Source: Cellulomonas sp. RIT-PI-Y (GTDB taxonomy: Bacteria > Actinomycetota > Actinomycetes > Actinomycetales > Cellulomonadaceae). Taken from it: DNA of 58,069 bases. The notes beneath the pieces were generated by a model, which did not search any database, had not been told where the DNA came from, and saw only the letters and a program-made list of their open reading frames with translations. Made by a program: the position numbers and the translations under genes. Numbering within the stretch: position 1 is the first letter of the stretch; each line of letters starts with the position of its first letter. Below are positions 52,856 through 58,069 of the stretch, piece after piece. The stretch lies in assembly GCF_025642745.1 (NCBI RefSeq), contig NZ_JANZKP010000019.1, positions 1-58,069 on the forward strand. The letters are read 5' to 3'.

Positions 52856-52890
52856 AACGATCATCGAACTGTTACGATCACAAACGATCA
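52856..52890. promoter_or_regulatory. Three ACGATCA direct repeats, candidate operator
   Basis: ACGATCA occurs at 52857-52863, 52874-52880 and 52884-52890, spaced 17 and 10 bases. They lie just upstream of the leftward -35 box and about 30-60 bases before the rightward lyase start. One contains the palindromic CGATCATCG. They are good candidates for binding by the two DeoR/LacI-type regulators encoded downstream of the lyase. TACGAT at 52873-52878 could also be the rightward -10 box. Confidence 0.5.
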
Positions 52891-52917
52891 CGACGGGACC
52901 GGAACGACGGAGGACAG

Positions 52918-54822
52918 ATGGCGACCAGGGTCAAGCCGTTCGTCGGCCCGCTGACCACGGCCTGGGGCGAGCGTGCGGGCGCTGCAGCACTGGCGACCGC
53001 GCTCCGGCCCTCGGCGAGCGCGCTGCCGGTCCCGCCCGCCTCCGACCGGAGCGTCTGGGACGACGCCGACCCGGCGACCCTGGCCGCCCTCGACGCGCCC
53101 GCCGACGCCGGGACCCCCTGGCCCGCGACGACCGCGACCTCCGTCGCCCGGTTGTTCCGCGACGGGGACCGGGATGATCACGAGCAACGGGTGTTCGCCC
53201 GTCAGCACCGCCTGGCCCGCGCCGCCGTGCTCGCCGCCGCCCGGCCCGGCGACGACCGGCTCGACGAGGTCGCCGACGGCGTGCTCCTGCTCTGCGAGCA
53301 GACCTCCTGGTGCTGGCCGGCCCACGACCGGTTCGCCGAGCACCGTGGCGACGTGCTGCCGGACGTCGACGCCCCCTTCCTCGACCTCGGGGCGGCGGAG
53401 GTCGCCGCCGAGCTCGCCTGGATCGACCACCTGCTCGGCGAGTCGCTCGACCGTCGCTGGCCGGGGCTGCGCCGGCGGATCCGGCAGGAGGTGGACCGGC
53501 GCGTCCTGCGACCGTTCGAGGAACGCGACGACTGGCACTGGATCGGCCTCGACGGCGACGTGCACAACTGGAACCCCTGGATCCACGGGAACCTGCTGGT
53601 CGCCTCGCTCGCCCTCGTCGACGACCACACCCGCCGGGCGGAGCTGGTCGCGGCGATCGTCACCGGCCTGGACCGGTACGTCGCCGCGCTGCCCGTGGAC
53701 GGCGCGATCGACGAGGGATACGCCTACTGGTGGAACGGCGCGTGCCGGGCGCTGGAGGCACTGGACCTGCTGCGGCACGCGACGGCGGGGAGCCTCGACG
53801 CCACCGGGATCGACCGACTCCGGGAGACGGTCGCCTTCCCGCATCGGATGCACCTCGGCGCGGGGTGGTACCTCAACGTCGCCGACGGCCAGGCCCGCCC
53901 GCCGGCGACACCGCCCTGGCACGCCCTGCACCGGGCCGCCCGGGCCTTCCACGACGGGGACGCGGTCCGGCACGCCGCCGCGCACCGGGTGCCGGGGACG
54001 CCGGTCGCCGACGAGACCGCCGGGTTGGGGCGACTGCTGCACGCCCTGACCGACCCCGACTGGGTCACGGCCGCCCCGGCCACCTCACCGCTGCCCCGGG
54101 ACGTGTGGCTCCCCTCCGTGCAGGTCCTGCTCGCGCGCCCCCGGGCCGGCGCGACCGCCGGACTGACGCTCGCCGTCAAGGGCGGGCACAACGACGAGCA
54201 CCACAACCACAACGACGTCGGCTCGTTCGTCGTGGCGCTGGGCGGAGTGCCCGTGCTGGTCGACGCCGGTCGCCCCACCTACACCCGGCAGACCTTCTCC
54301 CCCGCGCGGTACGACATCTGGACCATGCAGTCCACCTGGCACAACGTGCCCGAGGTCGCCGGCGTCGGGCAGCCCGCCTCCCTCCGGGCCGCGGCGCGGG
54401 ACGTCGCCGCGACCGTGAGCCGGACCGGCTCCTCGCTGCACCTCGACCTCGCCGCCGCGTACCCGGACTCCAGGGCGCTGGAGTGGCACCGGACCGCCGG
54501 GCTCGATCGCGTCACCGGCACGGTGACCGTCGACGACCGCTGGCTGCTGGACGGGACCAGGGACGCGCCGTCCCGCGTCCGGCTGCTGATGGCCGGGCGG
54601 GTGATCCGGGTCGAGGACGGACTGCGTGTCGAGGCGCTGGACGGGGCCGGGACGGTCCGGCTGCGCTGGTCGGGGGACGTCGACCACGTCGACCTGGACG
54701 AACGCGCGCTGGACGACCCCATGCTCACCGACGTGTGGGGCACGGTGCTCACCCGGCTCACCCTCACCCTCGCCGCGGGGACCGCCGGGGCGGTGCGGGT
54801 CACCGTGGAACCGACCGCGTGA
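52918..54822 (+). CDS. Heparinase II/III-family polysaccharide lyase
   Basis: The 634-residue protein has the two-part layout of this group: an alpha/alpha toroid (residues ~60-350; DDWHWIGLDGDVHNWNPWIH, DGAIDEGYAYWWNGACRALE) and a beta-sandwich heparinase II/III domain (~385-630) with VKGGHNDEHHNHNDVGSFVV, whose His and Asn residues belong to the active-site/metal region. It lacks a signal peptide, so it would act inside the cell on imported oligosaccharides. Such lyases cut uronate-containing chains by beta-elimination. The uronate may be glucuronate or iduronate; the exact polymer is not readable. The ATG at 52918 has GGAGG four bases upstream. Coupled to the first regulator gene. Confidence 0.9.
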   Translation: MATRVKPFVGPLTTAWGERAGAAALATALRPSASALPVPPASDRSVWDDADPATLAALDAPADAGTPWPATTATSVARLFRDGDRDDHEQRVFARQHRLARAAVLAAARPGDDRLDEVADGVLLLCEQTSWCWPAHDRFAEHRGDVLPDVDAPFLDLGAAEVAAELAWIDHLLGESLDRRWPGLRRRIRQEVDRRVLRPFEERDDWHWIGLDGDVHNWNPWIHGNLLVASLALVDDHTRRAELVAAIVTGLDRYVAALPVDGAIDEGYAYWWNGACRALEALDLLRHATAGSLDATGIDRLRETVAFPHRMHLGAGWYLNVADGQARPPATPPWHALHRAARAFHDGDAVRHAAAHRVPGTPVADETAGLGRLLHALTDPDWVTAAPATSPLPRDVWLPSVQVLLARPRAGATAGLTLAVKGGHNDEHHNHNDVGSFVVALGGVPVLVDAGRPTYTRQTFSPARYDIWTMQSTWHNVPEVAGVGQPASLRAAARDVAATVSRTGSSLHLDLAAAYPDSRALEWHRTAGLDRVTGTVTVDDRWLLDGTRDAPSRVRLLMAGRVIRVEDGLRVEALDGAGTVRLRWSGDVDHVDLDERALDDPMLTDVWGTVLTRLTLTLAAGTAGAVRVTVEPTA

Positions 54823-55955
54823 CGACCCTCGGACCGCTCGCCGCCGACCGTCGGGCCCAGGTGCTGGACCTGGTGGAGCAGCGCGGCACCATCCGGGTGG
54901 CGGAACTCGCCACGCTGCTCCGGGTGACGCCGGTGACCGTGCGCCGGGACATCGCCCGGCTGGCCGAGCAGGGGCTGGTCGACCGGGTGCACGGCGGGGT
55001 CGCGCTGCCCCGGACTGCCGCACGACCGGGCGCCACCTCCTGGGATCGTGCGGCCACCCGCTCCGGCCAGGACGCGCCGGGCGTGACGATCGGCATGCTC
55101 GTGCCCTCGCTCGACTACTACTGGCCCGGGGTGGCGCGCGCGGTCCAGGCGGCCGCGCGCGGCCAGGGCATGCGACTGGTGCTGCGCGGCAGCTCCTATG
55201 ACAGCGACGACGACCGGCCCCAGCTCGAACGACTGGTGACCGACCTGGGATGCGACCGGCTGATCATCGCCCCGCGGACCGACGTCCCCAGCGCCCGCGA
55301 CACCTTCGCCTGGCTCGCCGCGACGGGTGTGCCGACCGTCCTGGCCGAGCGCTCGGCCGCGCCCGGGACCACACCGGCGCCCTTCGACTCGGTGCACAGT
55401 GACCACGCGGCCGGTGCCGCCGCCGCGGCGCACCACCTGGCGCAGCTGGGGCATCGACGGGTCGGCCTGGTGGTGAGCGCGAACAGCCCCACGGGGCCGA
55501 ATCTGCGCCGCGGGTGGGCCGACGCGACGACGCGGCTCCCCCCCACCCTCGACCTGGCCACCCCGGACCCGGGCCGACCCGGGTGGGAGGACGCCGTCGC
55601 CGCGATCGTCGACGGGTGCCTGCGCACCGGCACCACCGCGCTGCTCGTGCACGCCGACGCCACCGCCATCGCCCTGACCCAGGCCTTCGAGCACGCCGGG
55701 GTCGACATCCCCGGCGAGATGTCCGTCGTCGCCTACGACGACGAGGTCGCCGGGCTGTTCAGCCTCCCGCTCACCGCCGTGCGTCCGCACCGCGGCGCCC
55801 TGGGCCACGCCGCCCTCGCCCTGCTGCAGGAACGCGCGGCGCATCCGGACCGTCCCGCCCACCAGCTGCTGGTCCGGCCGTCGATCCGGGTGCGCGACTC
55901 GACCGGCCCGGCACCCCGCTCCCGATCAGGCCTGCCGGACGACCTGGACGGCTAG
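54819..55955 (+). CDS. Transcriptional regulator: DeoR-type HTH joined to a LacI-type sugar-binding domain (copy 1)
   Basis: Residues ~8-60 form a DeoR HTH (RRAQVLDLVEQRGTIRVAEL, VTPVTVRRDIARLAEQGLVD, RVHGG). Residues ~90-365 form a periplasmic-binding-protein-like sensor typical of LacI/GalR proteins (TIGMLVPSLDYYWPGVARAV; VHSDHAAGAAAAAHHLAQLG; SVVAYDDEVAGLFSLPLTAV). Classical DeoR proteins have a sugar-phosphate-isomerase-like sensor instead. The start is the GTG at 54819, overlapping the lyase stop in a GTGA junction. It probably senses an oligosaccharide or uronate and controls the divergent promoters between 52721 and 52917. Confidence 0.92.
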   Translation: MTTLGPLAADRRAQVLDLVEQRGTIRVAELATLLRVTPVTVRRDIARLAEQGLVDRVHGGVALPRTAARPGATSWDRAATRSGQDAPGVTIGMLVPSLDYYWPGVARAVQAAARGQGMRLVLRGSSYDSDDDRPQLERLVTDLGCDRLIIAPRTDVPSARDTFAWLAATGVPTVLAERSAAPGTTPAPFDSVHSDHAAGAAAAAHHLAQLGHRRVGLVVSANSPTGPNLRRGWADATTRLPPTLDLATPDPGRPGWEDAVAAIVDGCLRTGTTALLVHADATAIALTQAFEHAGVDIPGEMSVVAYDDEVAGLFSLPLTAVRPHRGALGHAALALLQERAAHPDRPAHQLLVRPSIRVRDSTGPAPRSRSGLPDDLDG

Positions 55956-55998
55956 AGTCTGCCCGGAGCCGACCGGCCGCAGAACGGAGAATGGACTC

Positions 55999-57102
55999 GT
56001 GTCGAACGGACCGACCCGGCACCTGGCCGCGGGCCGGCGCGCACAGCTCCTCGACGCACTGCGGCAGCAGGGCACCGTCCGGGTGTCGGACCTGGCCGCC
56101 GAGCTCGGCGTCACCCCGGTGACGGTCCGCCGCGACCTCGGCCAGCTGGTGGACGAGGGCCTGGCCGAACGCGTGCACGGCGGGGCGACCGCGGTGCGGG
56201 ACGCCACGCCGGCACCCCGGCCGGACCCGCCCGCCGCCGTGCCGCCCACCGGGGCGCTGGGCCTCCTGGTCCCCTCCCTCGACTACTACTGGCCGAGCGT
56301 CGCCCGCGGCGCGGAGCAGCGGGCCGGGGAGAACGGACTGCGACTGCGACTGCGGGGCTCCTCCTACGAGACCGAGGACGAACGCCCCCAGCTCGAACGC
56401 CTGCTCACCTCCGGCGACGGCGTCCAGGGCATCCTCGCCGCACCCTCGCTGGACAGCCCGCACGCCCAGGACGTGCTGCGCTGGCTCTCCGAGCTGGACC
56501 TGCCGGTCGTGCTGCTCGAACGCACCGTCGCCGGGGCCCCGCAGGACGTCGCGATGGAGTCCGTGGTCACCGACCACCGGGTCGGTGCCGAGCTCGCCGT
56601 CCAGCACCTGGTCGGGCTGGGTCACCGCCGGATCGGCGTCGCGCTCAGCAGTCACAGCCCGCACGCCGCCGACCTCCGGCAGGGCTGGGCCGCCGCGCTC
56701 GCCCGCTGCGGCCTCGGCACCCGGGACGTGGTCGACCTCGACCTGCCCGACCGCCGCGCACCCGACTGGCAGGACCGGATCGAGCATGTCGTCGAGGCGG
56801 CGCTCTCCTCCGGCACGACCGCCCTGCTGGTGCACTCCGACCCGGAGGCGATGGGCGTGGTCCAGCACTGCGAGGAGCGCGGGGTGCGGGTGCCGGACGC
56901 CCTGTCGGTCGTCTCCTACGACGACGAGGTCGCCGGGCTGTTCAGCCCCGCGCTGACCTCCGTCCACCCGCCGCGCACCTGGGTGGGCCGGGCCGCGGTG
57001 GACCTGGTCCTCGCGCGCCGCGCCGATCCCGGCCGGCCGCTGCACCGCGTCGTGATCAGCCCGCACCTGATCGTGCGCGACTCCACCGCGCCGCCGGCCT
57101 GA
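55999..57102 (+). CDS. Transcriptional regulator: DeoR-type HTH joined to a LacI-type sugar-binding domain (copy 2)
   Basis: The 367-residue protein has the same plan as its left neighbour: HTH with VTPVTVRRDLGQLVDEGLAE and RVHGG at ~25-60, sensor from ~80 (LGLLVPSLDYYWPSVARGAE; RGSSYETEDERPQLERLL; SVVSYDDEVAGLFSPALTSV). Roughly half of the residues are identical between the two, so they arose by tandem duplication and have since diverged, mostly in the sensor. The GTG at 55999 has GGAG nine bases upstream. A TAGAGT box at 55952 lies at the end of the first gene, so this copy may have its own promoter. Its ligand may differ from that of copy 1. Confidence 0.92.
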   Translation: MSNGPTRHLAAGRRAQLLDALRQQGTVRVSDLAAELGVTPVTVRRDLGQLVDEGLAERVHGGATAVRDATPAPRPDPPAAVPPTGALGLLVPSLDYYWPSVARGAEQRAGENGLRLRLRGSSYETEDERPQLERLLTSGDGVQGILAAPSLDSPHAQDVLRWLSELDLPVVLLERTVAGAPQDVAMESVVTDHRVGAELAVQHLVGLGHRRIGVALSSHSPHAADLRQGWAAALARCGLGTRDVVDLDLPDRRAPDWQDRIEHVVEAALSSGTTALLVHSDPEAMGVVQHCEERGVRVPDALSVVSYDDEVAGLFSPALTSVHPPRTWVGRAAVDLVLARRADPGRPLHRVVISPHLIVRDSTAPPA

Positions 57103-57114
57103 CCCGGGACGGCC

Positions 57115-58069
57115 TCACCACACCGGCGGCCGCCGCTCCCCCCACCGGAGCACGTCCTCCAGCTGCGCCGACAACCCCAGCAGCACCCGCTCCCCGCCCG
57201 GGCGCCCGACCAGCTGCACCCCCATCGGCAGCCCCGCCGGAGCCCCCTGGCTCGGGGCCGTCCAGTGCACCGGCGCGGCCAGCGCGGGCAGCCCGGACAC
57301 GTTGATCATCGAGCTGTACGGCGTGTACTCGCACTGCTGCGCGAAGTTCCGCTCCGGGTCCTGCGCGTCGTACCAGCCGATCGGCCGAGGGGTCATCGCC
57401 ATGCCGGGCAGCAGCACCGCGTCGTAGGCCGACACCCGGCCGACCAGGGTCCGCTCGAAGGCCGCGAGCGCCCCGACCGCCTCCACCACCTGACGGGCCG
57501 GGACCTGACGCCCGACGCCGATCAGCCAGCGGGTCAGGGGTTCGAGCAGGTCCAGCGCCTCCGGGTCGTCGATCGGCACCGCGGACGCCCCGGCCATCCA
57601 GAGCGTGCGGAACGCGGGGGCGTACCCGGGGTCGGGCTCCCAGCGTCCGGTCTCCACCACCTCGTGTCCCAGGTCGGCCAGGGTGTCCGCCGCCAGGTGC
57701 AGCGCCGCCCGGGCGTCGTCGCCGAGCCGGATGTCGTAGGCGCCCTCCCAGGCGCTGAACGTGCTGACCCCGATCCGGAGCCGGGGCAGGTCACCGCTCC
57801 GCGCCACCGCCAGGTACGACCCGGCAGGGTCGGCCGGGCTGCGCAGCGTGCGCGGGTGCGGCACCGAGCCGTCCGCGTCGCGCGGCAGCATGCCCTCCAG
57901 CAGCAGGGCCGCGTCCGCGGTGGTCCGGGCCAGCGGACCGTGCGTGACCAGCCCGCCGAGCGACTCGACCCCTCCCCCGGCCGGGAGCAGGCCGCGGGTG
58001 GTCTTCAGCCCGACCAGCCCGCAGGCGGCGGCCGGAATCCGCACCGACCCGCCGCCGTCCGACCCGGGT
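57115..58069 (-). CDS. Amidase-signature-family protein, N-terminal part cut off by the window edge
   Basis: About 318 C-terminal codons are visible and the frame is open to the last base. It enters in the amidase signature (PGSDGGGSVRIPAAACGLVG), which contains the cis-Ser and nucleophile Ser of the Ser-Ser-Lys triad; the catalytic Lys lies outside the window. FDAVLLPG-like SAYDAVLLPGMAMTPRPIGW and the C-terminal GLPMGVQLVGRPGGERVLLG are family motifs. Amidase-signature enzymes hydrolyse amides, including Glu-tRNA amides, but the C-terminal part does not look like GatA. The substrate is unknown. It converges on the second regulator gene with a 12-base gap. Confidence 0.9.
   Translation of the reverse strand, partial: PGSDGGGSVRIPAAACGLVGLKTTRGLLPAGGGVESLGGLVTHGPLARTTADAALLLEGMLPRDADGSVPHPRTLRSPADPAGSYLAVARSGDLPRLRIGVSTFSAWEGAYDIRLGDDARAALHLAADTLADLGHEVVETGRWEPDPGYAPAFRTLWMAGASAVPIDDPEALDLLEPLTRWLIGVGRQVPARQVVEAVGALAAFERTLVGRVSAYDAVLLPGMAMTPRPIGWYDAQDPERNFAQQCEYTPYSSMINVSGLPALAAPVHWTAPSQGAPAGLPMGVQLVGRPGGERVLLGLSAQLEDVLRWGERRPPVW

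Overview
The window is high-GC DNA with dense, often overlapping genes (many GTGA and ATGA junctions), frequent GTG starts, GC-rich hairpin terminators without long T tracts, and several genes that appear to be leaderless. This points to an actinobacterium, most likely a Micrococcales member related to Cellulomonas or Promicromonospora. The taxonomy is inferred from gene content and style. No rRNA or tRNA gene is visible.

Left part (1-13.8 kb): a LysR regulator cut by the window edge; an orphan LuxR-type helix-turn-helix protein; a gcvP-gcvT-gcvH glycine cleavage operon read leftward behind a tandem glycine riboswitch, followed by a folded 3' region; a LAxTG-anchored surface protein; an acetyltransferase overlapping an unusual lactate/malate dehydrogenase fused to an ACT domain; a zinc-ribbon protein; an aminotransferase and a phosphotransferase divergent from an alpha/beta hydrolase; and a low-molecular-weight tyrosine phosphatase overlapping an acetyltransferase.

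Accessory segment (14.3-17.6 kb): base composition drops. It holds a four-helix membrane protein, a secreted protein with a TTG start and a hydrophobic C-terminus, decayed gene fragments, a lipoprotein and an unknown protein. It is bracketed by two 63-bp, about 89% identical copies of part of an acetyltransferase gene.

Middle part (17.6-30.5 kb): an NmrA-type oxidoreductase, methionine aminopeptidase preceded by a strongly folded leader (a three-way junction plus a 12-codon ORF with a 13-nt Shine-Dalgarno match), a lone winged-helix protein, a GH114-type lipoprotein, a luciferase-like oxidoreductase, a YhgE/Pip membrane protein with a degenerate ABC ATPase, a formate/nitrite-family channel, an acetyltransferase, and a 1420-residue surface protein with a LAxTG anchor.

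Two carbohydrate loci fill the right half. At 30.5-39.4 kb, a GH3 beta-glucosidase lies behind a dipeptide-type ABC transporter, with a divergent TetR regulator; this suggests uptake of beta-linked oligosaccharides. At 43-57.1 kb, a nine-gene leftward operon (DUF2264 protein, sugar-binding lipoprotein, two CUT1 permeases, YesL-like protein, GH88 unsaturated glucuronyl hydrolase, FAH-family hydrolase, KduI, KduD) is divergent from a heparinase II/III-family lyase and two tandem regulators that join a DeoR-type DNA-binding domain to a LacI-type sensor. This locus should cleave a uronic-acid-containing polysaccharide, import the unsaturated oligosaccharides, release the unsaturated uronate and convert it to 2-keto-3-deoxygluconate. 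Between the two loci lie a second secreted-protein plus membrane-protein pair, two small unknown proteins and a PP2C phosphatase. A partial amidase gene runs off the right edge.
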